Source: Oceanobacillus oncorhynchi (lineage in GTDB: Bacteria; Bacillota; Bacilli; Bacillales; Amphibacillaceae). From it: 64,000 nt of DNA. Each line of letters begins with the position of its first letter. The stretch's first letter is position 1. Location of the stretch: the NCBI RefSeq assembly GCF_000821065.1, contig NZ_CDGG01000001.1, positions 620,001 to 684,000 on the forward strand, in the 5' to 3' direction. This document shows positions 53,907 through 62,900 of this stretch, one piece after another. The notes beneath the pieces were generated by a model, which was given only the letters and a program-made list of their open reading frames with translations, was not told the origin of the DNA and did no database searches. A program made the translations under genes and the position numbers.

Positions 53907-56019
53907 AACCGAGCTTCACACACGTCTGCAGCACGCAGAAGAAGAGCTCGATACCAAAAGAAAAGAAGAAGCAGCATTAAAGGAGACTTATAGACGCTAT
54001 AAGTCTGCCTTTTTGTTTGCAGAAACCTTAAAGCAAAAGGCTGCCGGCTGGAAGAAGGACGGTATCTCGCTGGCAAAAGCAGTGCCTTCCTATGCTCTGG
54101 GACGGAGAAATATCAAAAAGCTCTACAGCACTTCTTATAAGCAGAAGGACGCCATCAACCAATTGAAGCCGGTCAAAACTTATTTATATGACCTCGGCTT
54201 TGAAGAACGCGCTCTCAGCAATTTACAGGATATGCTGTATCAATCCAACAATAAGTATCTTGTCAAAGCAGCTGCATGGGAGCTGGGGTTTTGGTTTGCC
54301 AATAAACTGACTCCAAACAGTGCAGAGCAAGCCGTCATCTATCTGGAAATTGCGCTCGAGGGAGAGCAGAATATAGACGTGCGCCGTCGTATTATCATCC
54401 TGCTTGCCGAAGCTTATAAAATACTGGGGCAGCATGCAAAAGGGATACAGCTGATTAAAGAAGCACTGAAACAAGCGCAGCATCCCGATTTACTGCTGGC
54501 ATTGGCCAACCTGTGCCGAAAACAGGAGGACCGCCTGTATTGGATCAATGAAGTGCTGCATGCGTATCAGCTGGAGCCGCTTTATATCAATAACGAAATC
54601 TCAGGCGCTTATCTCTATGATCAATTAGACACCCACCCGATTCAGATAAAAGAAGAGCAGAATGAACAGCCTAAAATTACGGTCATCATTCCAGCATACA
54701 ATTCGGAATCGGGCATTTCTGTTGCATTAAGATCATTGACAAAGCAAACGTGGACAAATCTGGAAATCATCGTTGTCGATGACTGCAGTCCGGATCATAC
54801 CGCAGCTGTGGTCAAAGAATGGATGCAGCAGGATGGCAGAATTAAGCTCTTACAAACCGAAACAAATTCAGGACCGTACGTAGCCAGAAATATCGCACTC
54901 CAGCAAGCAACAGGAGAATTCGTGACCATTAATGATGCGGACGACTGGTCCCATCCGCAAAAAATAGAAATCCAGGCACGACATTTGCTGGAAAATCCAT
55001 CTGTTATCGCCAATACATCGGAGCATGCCAGGCTGACAGAGGATTTATATCTGTATCGCAGGGGGATGCCGGGAAAATATATTTTTTCCAATATGTCATC
55101 CATTATGTTTCAGAGAATTCCAGTTTTAGAGAAGGTCGGCTATTGGGATGCGGTGCGTTTCGCCGCAGACAGTGAATTTAAAAAGCGGCTGGCGCTCACC
55201 TTTGGAACAGAGCAGGTGAAGGATCTGCCGACTGGGCCGCTTTCCTTCCCGATGCAATCCTCTGGTTCGTTAACGGGGAATTCCTCCTTTGGCTATAACG
55301 GCTTTCTTATGGGAGCACGCAAGGAATATGCCGAGGCACATAACCGGATGCATCAGCAAGCAAAGGGTATATATTTTCCGTATCAGCAGCAGAAGCGTCC
55401 ATTTGCCGTGCCGAAGCCGATGCTTGAAAAAGGAGCCCGGCATCAGGTGGATGTTGCGTATATAGCAGATTTTCGCCAATATGATGCGGAGATAGGCAAG
55501 GAAATCAAATGGCTGAAGGAAAATGGCTTTACGGTTGGTTTGATCCAGCGCGGGATATATGATTTGAAGCAATCCAAGTTTATCCATCACAAGGTAAGGG
55601 ACTTCGTAGATGGAGAGCAGGTATGCATGCTCGTTTACGGAGAAAAAGCAGAAGCGCAGCTCACTATTATCAAAAATCCACTTATCTTTCAGGAGAAGCA
55701 GCGCTATGTGCCGGAGCTCAAGACAACCGCAGCCAAGGTCATTATTAATAAAATACCGAAGAAAAATAATCCGGAATACAATATGCGCCAATGTGCAATG
55801 AGGTTGCACCGCTATCTGGGACAGGCAGCCGCATGGTATCCGGCGAGCATAGAAATCAGAGAACAGCTGATTGAGGAACAGAGCCATAGCCTCCGCTATT
55901 ATCCAGTGGCGGCATCCAATTGGATAGAGGAAGAGCAGGCCTTTAGAAAGATGCTGAAAGATAATTTTGTCGTTCCAGGCAAATGGAAGGAAGGAGGGCA
56001 TGAAGATGCCAGAGGATAA
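53887..56019 (+). CDS. Large GT2 glycosyltransferase with coiled-coil/helical-repeat N terminus
   Basis: 710 residues. N-terminal coiled coil (LHTRLQHAEEELDTKRKEEA) and helical repeats to about 240. The GT2 domain has ITVIIPAYNSESGISVALRS near 263, IVVDDCSPDHTAAVV near 293, SGPYVARNIALQQATGEFVT near 323 and INDADDWSHPQK near 345. An unassigned C-terminal domain follows. Identity with the upstream gene is high around the active site (HARLTEDLYLYRRGMPGKYI against HARITEEMTLYRRGTPGKYI). Overlaps: 20 nt with the upstream gene and 14 nt with the downstream gene, so translation is coupled. Confidence 0.85.
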   Translation: MKQPIDKTELHTRLQHAEEELDTKRKEEAALKETYRRYKSAFLFAETLKQKAAGWKKDGISLAKAVPSYALGRRNIKKLYSTSYKQKDAINQLKPVKTYLYDLGFEERALSNLQDMLYQSNNKYLVKAAAWELGFWFANKLTPNSAEQAVIYLEIALEGEQNIDVRRRIIILLAEAYKILGQHAKGIQLIKEALKQAQHPDLLLALANLCRKQEDRLYWINEVLHAYQLEPLYINNEISGAYLYDQLDTHPIQIKEEQNEQPKITVIIPAYNSESGISVALRSLTKQTWTNLEIIVVDDCSPDHTAAVVKEWMQQDGRIKLLQTETNSGPYVARNIALQQATGEFVTINDADDWSHPQKIEIQARHLLENPSVIANTSEHARLTEDLYLYRRGMPGKYIFSNMSSIMFQRIPVLEKVGYWDAVRFAADSEFKKRLALTFGTEQVKDLPTGPLSFPMQSSGSLTGNSSFGYNGFLMGARKEYAEAHNRMHQQAKGIYFPYQQQKRPFAVPKPMLEKGARHQVDVAYIADFRQYDAEIGKEIKWLKENGFTVGLIQRGIYDLKQSKFIHHKVRDFVDGEQVCMLVYGEKAEAQLTIIKNPLIFQEKQRYVPELKTTAAKVIINKIPKKNNPEYNMRQCAMRLHRYLGQAAAWYPASIEIREQLIEEQSHSLRYYPVAASNWIEEEQAFRKMLKDNFVVPGKWKEGGHEDARG

Positions 56020-57340
56020 ATCGTATGAAGAACTGATTGATCAGCTTATCGAAAAAGAAGCGCAGGTAGATGATACCAAAGCAAGTATTGCCAAGACAGA
56101 TAAACAAATTAAAAAAATCATGAAAAGCAATACGTATCAAAAAACAGCTTCTATTCGCAAACTCCTTCCTTCCGGAAAAGAAAAAGATAATTATATCGCT
56201 TATCTGGAAGAACAGCTTCTTCACTATCAATCGGAAACCGTTTTGTTGAAGGAGCAGTTAGCAGAACGCGAAAAAGCGCTCGAGCAATTTGATTATAATA
56301 CCCTTTGGAGATATATCAAAGAAAAGAAAGACAAAGGAAAAATCATTGCGGAATTAGATAAACGCATCGAGCAGAAAAAATTAGAAGACCGTCATTTCCG
56401 GGATTTGCTGGAGGCAGCTGCACGGCAGTTCCAGCAGGAAGAAACTGCCTTTAAACAGCGGATTTTCACCAAAGTATTAGCCGGAGCCAAAGGGCATGCT
56501 TCTGAATTCATGGCACGCGCAGGACTTACGGAAGACCCTGTCAGCCTGGCGGACGTCGCTTCCTATCGCGCCTGCATGAATATGCGTGTCAGACAATATC
56601 AGCTGTTAGGAACGCTCCCAGAATACGAATTAGACGATAAGCAGACAGCGTATCGCTTTATGGAAAAACAAGCGATACGCACGCCTGGCAGCCCGGAGGA
56701 TATCTACACGATAGAATCCCTGCCGGAGGAAGAAAATATTGTTATCAAGCCGGCAAATGGCGCTGGAGGACGTGGAGTTTACATTGTATATGCATCTAGT
56801 GATATAATAAGTGTAAAGACAGGAGAGAAATTGGCGAACTGGTCTTTACTCAAGCATCGCATGGAAAAGGATCTGCAAGAAAATAAAGTGGATCAGGATG
56901 CCTGGCGCATCGAAGAATTAATTCTCGAGGATACGGCCAACAAGGTTTCTGGACGCGATGTGAAGTTTTATTGCTTCTATGGCAAGGTCGGCGTTATCCT
57001 GGAAATCATCCGCACGCCAGAGATGAAATACTGCTGGTGGGATGGACAGGGGAAACGCATCCAGACAGGAAAATATGAGGACAAAGCCTTCGAAGGCAAA
57101 GGAGTCTCCAAGGAAGAAATCGACATGGCAGAGAGAATCAGCAGTCTGATTCCCAGCCCCTTTATGCGAATCGATTTTCTGCGATCCGAAAATGGATTGG
57201 TTTTTGGAGAATTTACACCAAAACCGGGCAATTATGATGAATTCAATGATAAAATAGACACATATTTAGGAAATTTATTTATCGAAGCACAGGGGAAGTT
57301 AGATAGAGACCTGCTTCAAGGAAAAACATTTAAAATATAA
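56006..57340 (+). CDS. ATP-grasp ligase, TupA-like candidate
   Basis: 444 residues. N-terminal coiled coil includes KSNTYQKTASIRKLLPSGK (about residues 33-51), related to the SWKxTxPxR tail of the two next proteins. The ATP-grasp core follows: IVIKPANGAGGRGVYIVYAS with the glycine loop near residue 245, GRDVKFYCFYGKVG near 316, and SPFMRIDFLRSENGLVFGEF then TPKPGN near 387-405 for the metal-binding acidic residues. This domain resembles TupA, needed for teichuronopeptide in alkaliphilic Bacillus. GGAGG at 55993-55997 favours ATG 56006. Confidence 0.75.
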   Translation: MPEDKSYEELIDQLIEKEAQVDDTKASIAKTDKQIKKIMKSNTYQKTASIRKLLPSGKEKDNYIAYLEEQLLHYQSETVLLKEQLAEREKALEQFDYNTLWRYIKEKKDKGKIIAELDKRIEQKKLEDRHFRDLLEAAARQFQQEETAFKQRIFTKVLAGAKGHASEFMARAGLTEDPVSLADVASYRACMNMRVRQYQLLGTLPEYELDDKQTAYRFMEKQAIRTPGSPEDIYTIESLPEEENIVIKPANGAGGRGVYIVYASSDIISVKTGEKLANWSLLKHRMEKDLQENKVDQDAWRIEELILEDTANKVSGRDVKFYCFYGKVGVILEIIRTPEMKYCWWDGQGKRIQTGKYEDKAFEGKGVSKEEIDMAERISSLIPSPFMRIDFLRSENGLVFGEFTPKPGNYDEFNDKIDTYLGNLFIEAQGKLDRDLLQGKTFKI

Positions 57341-57384
57341 ATGCAGAATAACGTACTAAAATGGATTAATCAGGAGGATCAGGC

Positions 57385-59007
57385 ATGAGTGAGAATAATG
57401 CTGAATGGCTATCGCATTTATCATCAGAAGTTATTTCTGATGTACACGGAAGTTTATTAGACGCATACGTAATTGCGCTGGAAGGCTGGCGGAGAGGTCT
57501 GAAATTAAGGTGGCATGTTGAAGATTCAGAGAAATTCAGTGAAATGGTTACATGGTTCACCGAGAGACCTGGACAATTATTTTCATTAAGTTCAGATAGC
57601 AGGACACATTATTTCTTCCGTTCCAGAGGAGATAAAGTAACCAATGAAGCTGTATCTATTGGAAAAGATAAAGGAAGTTCCAAACAGCACTTAAGCGAGC
57701 ACGGCATTCCAGTGCCGCAGGGAGGAATATTCACCAGCGAACACACCAAAGAAGAAGTTCTGGAATGCGGCAGTAAAATCGGGTTTCCCGTTGTGCTGAA
57801 GCCAAAGGATGGAAGCTTTGGCCGCGGCGTCTTTGTCAACATTACCAGCACAGAAGAATTAGAAGCATGCTATGACTACACCAAAGAGCTGGGAACCACC
57901 GATGACATCATTATCGAGCAATATATCGCCGGAAAAGATTACCGCCTATATGTTGTCGGAGATGAAGTTGTCGGAGCAATGCACCGCCAGCCGCCAAACG
58001 TTGTCGGAGATGGTGTACATACGATAGAACAGTTGATTCAATTAAAAAATGCAGAGCGAGAAAAAAATCCGCGTTTAGTAAGCTGTCCAATTATCGTAAA
58101 TGATGAATTAACAGATTTTATCGCGAGAAAGGGTCATACGCTTTCTTCCATTCCTGAAAAAGATGATTTGATCTATTTAAACTTTAAAGGAAATATCTCA
58201 CTTGGCGGCGATCCAATTGATGTATTAGACAGCCTGTCCCAGGAAGTGAAGGACACAGCAGTTAAAGCGCTGCGGTCCGTTGCAGGATTGACACATGGGG
58301 CCGTCGATATCATTATCAATGAGAAGGATGACAAAGCCTATGTATTAGAATTAAACCCTACCGCACAGCTGGGCGGGCTATTATATCCAATCGAGGGCAA
58401 GTCAAGAGATATTCCCAAAGCAATCATAGACTTTTATTTTCCAGAAACAAAGGACAAGAATGTTGCACAAATCAATACATTCTTTGATTTCCATGATGTA
58501 CTGGACCCGCTCCAAAATCGGGACGCAACCGTGACCACTGTCACCCCATGTCCGCAGCAAAAGGTCTATATGAAGAAATATATCGTGGTCGGCGATGTCT
58601 TAGATATCGGTTACCACCGCGGCCTTCGCAAGCAGGCATTTGAACGGGAATTGCATGGATATATCATGACGAAGGAAATCGGCGATATCGAAATCGTCGT
58701 AGCCGGTACAGATCCGGAAATGGTAGAAGACTTTAAACACGGTATCTGGGAAGATGAAGAAAGAGCAACCGTGATGGAAGTATTAGAAGAAGATGTCGAT
58801 GAAGCAGTGAAAGTCGGCTTTGAGATAAAAACAGATTTAAAAACACAAGTAGAAGAATTAAAATGGTACAAGCGTGAACTGGAAGAAACCGAGCTGGCCT
58901 TGAAAAAAGCCGAGTTGAAACGGAGAAAGTACTACGAAAGCGTCTCTTGGAAGGCAACCTCGCCAATCCGGGCGGTTGGGTCGATCTTTAAGAAGTTTAA
59001 GGGATAA
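57385..59007 (+). CDS. ATP-grasp peptide ligase with degenerate acylphosphatase-like domain
   Basis: 540 residues. About residues 100-350 form a CphA/GshF-like ATP-grasp domain: KQHLSEHGIPVPQGGIF near 95, GFPVVLKPKDGSFGRGVFVN near 132, VIGAMHRQPPNVVG-type substrate loop near 205 and YVLELNPTAQLGGLLYPIEG near 318. Residues about 397-485 resemble acylphosphatase (YIVVGDVLDIGYHRGLRKQA, IEIVVAGTDPEMVEDF, VGFEIK), but the catalytic Arg and Asn positions are not kept. A coiled coil and the tail SVSWKATSPIRAV end it. AGGAGG before ATG. It probably joins an amino acid or short peptide to the polymer or its precursor. Confidence 0.78.
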   Translation: MSENNAEWLSHLSSEVISDVHGSLLDAYVIALEGWRRGLKLRWHVEDSEKFSEMVTWFTERPGQLFSLSSDSRTHYFFRSRGDKVTNEAVSIGKDKGSSKQHLSEHGIPVPQGGIFTSEHTKEEVLECGSKIGFPVVLKPKDGSFGRGVFVNITSTEELEACYDYTKELGTTDDIIIEQYIAGKDYRLYVVGDEVVGAMHRQPPNVVGDGVHTIEQLIQLKNAEREKNPRLVSCPIIVNDELTDFIARKGHTLSSIPEKDDLIYLNFKGNISLGGDPIDVLDSLSQEVKDTAVKALRSVAGLTHGAVDIIINEKDDKAYVLELNPTAQLGGLLYPIEGKSRDIPKAIIDFYFPETKDKNVAQINTFFDFHDVLDPLQNRDATVTTVTPCPQQKVYMKKYIVVGDVLDIGYHRGLRKQAFERELHGYIMTKEIGDIEIVVAGTDPEMVEDFKHGIWEDEERATVMEVLEEDVDEAVKVGFEIKTDLKTQVEELKWYKRELEETELALKKAELKRRKYYESVSWKATSPIRAVGSIFKKFKG

Positions 59008-59042
59008 TGATGAGTTGAAAGAAGCTACAGGAGGATATGAAT

Positions 59043-60692
59043 ATGAAAGACAATCAGTTAGGGATAAGTCTTCCACATCTGAATAATGACATTGTACGAA
59101 ATGCGCGAAAAACACGTCTGGACGCATTTTCTGTTGCATTAGAAGGATGGAGAAGAGGTCTGAAGCTAAAATGGTACACGAAGGATTCCGAGCACTTTGA
59201 GAATATGGTTATTTTTGGAGTGAACCCGCCCGGACGTTTATTTTCATTAACCTCAGAGAAGCAGACACATTACTTCTTTAGAACAAGAGGAGACCTGGTT
59301 TCCAGCGAAGCAGTAGAAATTGGATCAGAGAAGGATGATACCAAAATCTATCTCGGCAAAGCAGGCGTGCCTGTACCAAAGGGAAAAGGCTTTGAAGCAG
59401 AGGCGACCAATGAAGAGATTATCGAATTTGCGGATACCGTCGGCTTTCCATTAGTTCTCAAACCAACCAACGCGAGTCTTGGAAATGGTGTGGTAACCAA
59501 TATTAAAAATAGAGAACAATTAATCAAGGCGATCCATTATGTCCGCCGGGAATTAGAGTATGAAGAAGTCGTGCTGGAGCAATATGTCAGCGGGAAAGAA
59601 TACCGTGTTTATGTCGTGGGTGACGAAGTGGTTGCGGCATACAACCGTGTACCTGCCAATATTATGGGTGATGGAGAACATACCATTGAAGAATTGATTG
59701 ATATCAAGAACGCGATACGAAGAAAAAATGCACGTCTCAACAGCTGTCTGATTCACATGGATGTGGAAATTCTTGAGTTTATTCAGGAAGCCGGCTATAC
59801 ATTGGAAAGTGTCCCGGAGAAGGACAAAGTAATTTATTTGCGTGAGAAAACGAATGTATCCTCCGGCGGAGATCCTGTTGATGTAACAGACACCCTGCCG
59901 CAGGAATATAAGGACATTGCCATCAATGCATTAAAAGCAATTGATGATTTTCCGCAAGGCGGCGTAGATATTATTGTCAATGACCGGGAAGACCTTAAAG
60001 GAGAAGCCGTGGTTATTGAATTAAATCCTACCGCACAAATTGGCGGGGCGCTTTTCCCAATCGAAGGAAAAGCAAGAGACATTCCGAAAGCGATTATAGA
60101 CTATTATTTCCCGGAAACCAAAGGGAAGGTAGACACTACAAAATCAAGAGTCTCTTTTAACTTAATCAATGTTTTGGAGCCGCTTGAAAATAGAGCAGCA
60201 CTGGAAGTAGAAGTAGCCCCTGCACCAATCGGAGAGCTTTATATCCGGAAATATATCGTGAATGGAAATGTGCAGCGATACAATTACCATAAATGGCTGA
60301 AGAGACAAGCACTTGCACAAAATCTGCATGGTTATGTGAAAAGCATGGTCTTTGATGAAATTGAAGTCGTTGTAGCTGGAACGGATCAAAAAGCAGTGGA
60401 AGGCTTTAAAGAAGTTATCAAAGGCTACCCGCAGGGGTCGGAAGTAACCCGTATCAAAGAAGAAGATTATGACAGCTTTATTACGGTCGGCTTTGAAATT
60501 TCCGAGCGGTATAATACCAATAATATAAAATCCGTGCAGCATGCTTTAAGACGAATGGATAAAGATTTGCAGGAACTTAGAAAGAAAAAAGACAGAGCGG
60601 ATAAGGACGTTAGACATATTTTGAATAGTACTTCTTGGAAGATGACCGGGCCGGTGCGTAAATTGAAATCGAAGGAAAATGGAAGTTCGTAA
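59043..60692 (+). CDS. ATP-grasp peptide ligase with degenerate acylphosphatase-like domain (paralogue)
   Basis: 549 residues, colinear with the preceding protein. Shared: FSVALEGWRRGLKLKW near 28, GFPLVLKPTNASLGNGVVTN near 133, VVIELNPTAQIGGALFPIEG near 325. The acylphosphatase-like block starts KYIVNGNVQRYNYHKWLKRQ near 402 and ends VGFEI. The glycine loop differs (NASLGNG against DGSFGRG). The tail is STSWKMTGPVRKL. ATG 59043 is 8 nt from AGGAGG, better than ATG 59037. It is last in the operon and followed by a strong terminator. Two such ligases imply two added residues or two acceptors. Confidence 0.78.
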   Translation: MKDNQLGISLPHLNNDIVRNARKTRLDAFSVALEGWRRGLKLKWYTKDSEHFENMVIFGVNPPGRLFSLTSEKQTHYFFRTRGDLVSSEAVEIGSEKDDTKIYLGKAGVPVPKGKGFEAEATNEEIIEFADTVGFPLVLKPTNASLGNGVVTNIKNREQLIKAIHYVRRELEYEEVVLEQYVSGKEYRVYVVGDEVVAAYNRVPANIMGDGEHTIEELIDIKNAIRRKNARLNSCLIHMDVEILEFIQEAGYTLESVPEKDKVIYLREKTNVSSGGDPVDVTDTLPQEYKDIAINALKAIDDFPQGGVDIIVNDREDLKGEAVVIELNPTAQIGGALFPIEGKARDIPKAIIDYYFPETKGKVDTTKSRVSFNLINVLEPLENRAALEVEVAPAPIGELYIRKYIVNGNVQRYNYHKWLKRQALAQNLHGYVKSMVFDEIEVVVAGTDQKAVEGFKEVIKGYPQGSEVTRIKEEDYDSFITVGFEISERYNTNNIKSVQHALRRMDKDLQELRKKKDRADKDVRHILNSTSWKMTGPVRKLKSKENGSS

Positions 60693-60776
60693 TATAGACG
60701 GTGATTCCATGGTTAAGGTATTATAAACTACGTAATTTTAAAATATGATGTTACATTCAGATTGCTATAATATATT

Positions 60777-60823
60777 TAAAAGTCTTAGGAAATACATTAT
60801 CATTTAATTCCTAAGGCTTTTTT
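60777..60823. terminator. Terminator of the glycopolymer operon
   Basis: AAAAGTCTTAGGAA pairs with TTCCTAAGGCTTTT, a 14-bp stem with flanking A and T runs. Confidence 0.9.
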
Positions 60824-60834
60824 ATAAACAAAAA

Positions 60835-60875
60835 CTGTGTAAACAGACATATAATCTGCATGTCTGTTTACACAG
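60835..60875 (-). terminator. Terminator of the YheC/YheD-type gene
   Basis: CTGTGTAAACAGACAT and ATGTCTGTTTACACAG form a perfect 16-bp stem; on the minus strand TTTTTGTTT follows. Confidence 0.88.
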
Positions 60876-60907
60876 TAATTAAATTAATTGGACACTTTTT
60901 TAGTTAT

Positions 60908-61933
60908 TTATTGCTTATTTGGACGTTTCTTTGAGTATAAATACTTATAATAATCGGTTCGCAATAAGACTACATCAGATCTCAATCTTGTAGTACCAGG
61001 TGCGCTGTTCACTTCAAAGATATATAACTCGCCATCAGCGTCAACTCCGACATCCAGACCCATTGTCATGAGTTCAGTAGATCTTAATTTTTCAATTTTA
61101 GCAGCAATGTCATACCCCAATTGTTCTAACTGTACAAGTATATCATCAGCTTTTTCTTTATAGTACGTTTTGAAAAAAACATCAGCATCTGAACTGCCTC
61201 CGCCTTGGCTGATATTAGAGGTTACTTTTTGACCAAGCCCGATGCGTACAAATATTTTAGGGATAGTCCATTCCCCTTTTCTATTTTTTTCAAGATGTAC
61301 ACGACAGTCAAAAGGACTTCCGTCAGGTGTGGTAGAGGTGATATATTTTTGAACTATATGCTTTCTCTCAGTACTTAGAATATCCTGCGTGAAAAATTCA
61401 TTTAATTCTTGGTGAGAAACCATTCTCTTGGATTGTTGATAACTAAGCTCATATTGATTTTCATTTTGTTTACTTACTTTATATATTCCCTGGCCCTTTT
61501 GACCACTGACTGGTTTAATAATAACTGTATGATATAAATTTAAAAATTCTTCTACTACTGAAAAAGAAGAACAATCTTCAGATGGAATGATATATTTTTT
61601 AAAATGCTCATCTTCGTATAATCTTGTTTGAAGAGTAGCTTTAGTCATTCTCTTCTTTCCATTTTCCGTTAAAATAGACCGTTTATTTAAATACTCGATT
61701 TCTTCTTTATGTTTTAAAGTAAAAGCAGAAACATCAATAACTTTTGGGATATTGGTAACTATATTTACCCATTCATCATCAATTAAGATTTTCCCGTTAA
61801 TTTTATGATTCTCTTGATCAATATCTCTTATTCGGAAGTAGATAATATCGATTCCTTTAGCTTTTGCTACTAAAGAAGTAAATTTAGACATAAATGTTGG
61901 TTGTATAAAAGGTCTAAGCAGTCCAACTTCCAT
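60908..61933 (-). CDS. YheC/YheD family ATP-grasp protein (intact copy)
   Basis: 341 residues. The family is known from spore-coat associated YheC and YheD of B. subtilis. N-terminal domain MEVGLLRPFIQPTFMSKFTS, then ATP-grasp core: TVIIKPVSGQKGQGIYKVSK near residue 136, PFDCRVHLEKNRKGEW near 212, MGLDVGVDADGELYIFEVNS near 294 (metal-binding Asp and Glu/Asn) and RSDVVLLRTDYYKYL at the end. AAGGAGTGAT before the ATG. It is convergent with the glycopolymer operon and first of a three-copy paralogous group. Substrate unknown. Confidence 0.88.
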   Translation of the reverse strand: MEVGLLRPFIQPTFMSKFTSLVAKAKGIDIIYFRIRDIDQENHKINGKILIDDEWVNIVTNIPKVIDVSAFTLKHKEEIEYLNKRSILTENGKKRMTKATLQTRLYEDEHFKKYIIPSEDCSSFSVVEEFLNLYHTVIIKPVSGQKGQGIYKVSKQNENQYELSYQQSKRMVSHQELNEFFTQDILSTERKHIVQKYITSTTPDGSPFDCRVHLEKNRKGEWTIPKIFVRIGLGQKVTSNISQGGGSSDADVFFKTYYKEKADDILVQLEQLGYDIAAKIEKLRSTELMTMGLDVGVDADGELYIFEVNSAPGTTRLRSDVVLLRTDYYKYLYSKKRPNKQ

Positions 61934-61970
61934 TTGTTAGATCACTCCTTGAAAATTATTTTGCATAAAA

Positions 61971-62747
61971 TTAACGTCTATTATGCAATAGAAAATTATA
62001 ATAATCTGATCTTAACATTGCTATTTCAGCAGATAATAAACTGGGAGCTGGAGCACTGCTAATATTGGATACAAATAAATTTCCACTCTCATCTATATCT
62101 ACATCAAGTCCGAGCGTAGCTAACTCAACGCCCCTTATTTCCTCGACTTTCTTTGCAAATATTAATCCTAATTGTTTTAGTTTATGGTGCATTTGTTTAG
62201 CTTTATCTGGATAATTCGCTTTAAAGAAAACTTTTCCTTCCGCAATTCCTGTACCTTTTTTCACATTTTCAACAGCATTTTCTCCTAAGCCGATACGAAC
62301 ATAATTTTTAGCAACTTCCCATTCTCCTTGACCATTTTTTTCTAAATGTATTCTACAATCAAATGGGTCACCATTATTCGTTTTAGAATAGATTCTTTCT
62401 GGTGAAAAATATTGACTTAATGATTGATCTTTTTGTAATTCATTATGAATAAGTTCTTTTGAACGATTATTTCCTGTATCTGTTAAATAAGCATGCTGTG
62501 ACAAATGATTAATTTCTGACTCGTGCTTTAAGGCAAAAGCGTTGACATCAATAATAGAAGGTATTTTCATTTCAGTTTGTCTCCATTTATCTCCAACTAA
62601 CATAGACCCAGTAATCTTATCAGTATTTAAGTCGATACCATCTGAATTAAAATAAACTACATTTATATTCTTAGCTTTAGCAATAAAAGAAATAATTTTT
62701 ACTAAAGATGTAGGTTTGTTATAGTTATGCATGTAGCCAACTAGCAT
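61971..62747 (-). CDS. YheC/YheD-like protein lacking the ATP-binding segment
   Basis: 258 residues, paralogous to the intact copy at both ends: MLVGYMHNYNKPTSLVKIIS at the start, DPFDCRIHLEKNGQGEWEVA in the middle, LGLDVDIDESGNLFVSNISS near the end. An in-frame gap of about 85 residues removes the region that holds the KPxxGxxGxGI loop in the intact copy, so it cannot bind ATP in the usual way. The metal-binding end reads FVSNISSAPAP instead of FEVNSAPG. It is still an open frame with a good SD (GGAGGAG) for ATG 62747. It may be a structural or regulatory subunit, or a decaying gene. Confidence 0.75.
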   Translation of the reverse strand: MLVGYMHNYNKPTSLVKIISFIAKAKNINVVYFNSDGIDLNTDKITGSMLVGDKWRQTEMKIPSIIDVNAFALKHESEINHLSQHAYLTDTGNNRSKELIHNELQKDQSLSQYFSPERIYSKTNNGDPFDCRIHLEKNGQGEWEVAKNYVRIGLGENAVENVKKGTGIAEGKVFFKANYPDKAKQMHHKLKQLGLIFAKKVEEIRGVELATLGLDVDIDESGNLFVSNISSAPAPSLLSAEIAMLRSDYYNFLLHNRR

Positions 62748-62900
62748 TTGTATACTCCTCCGATTTTGTGAATTATAATTAATCATGGGGTAATTATAGC
62801 ATAATTAGGTTAGAGTATGCGTATTTAGAAACTTTTATAATCTTCAAGCAAGATACGCTTTTTTCGGGTATAATTATGCTTGCAAAAAAATCATAGAAAC

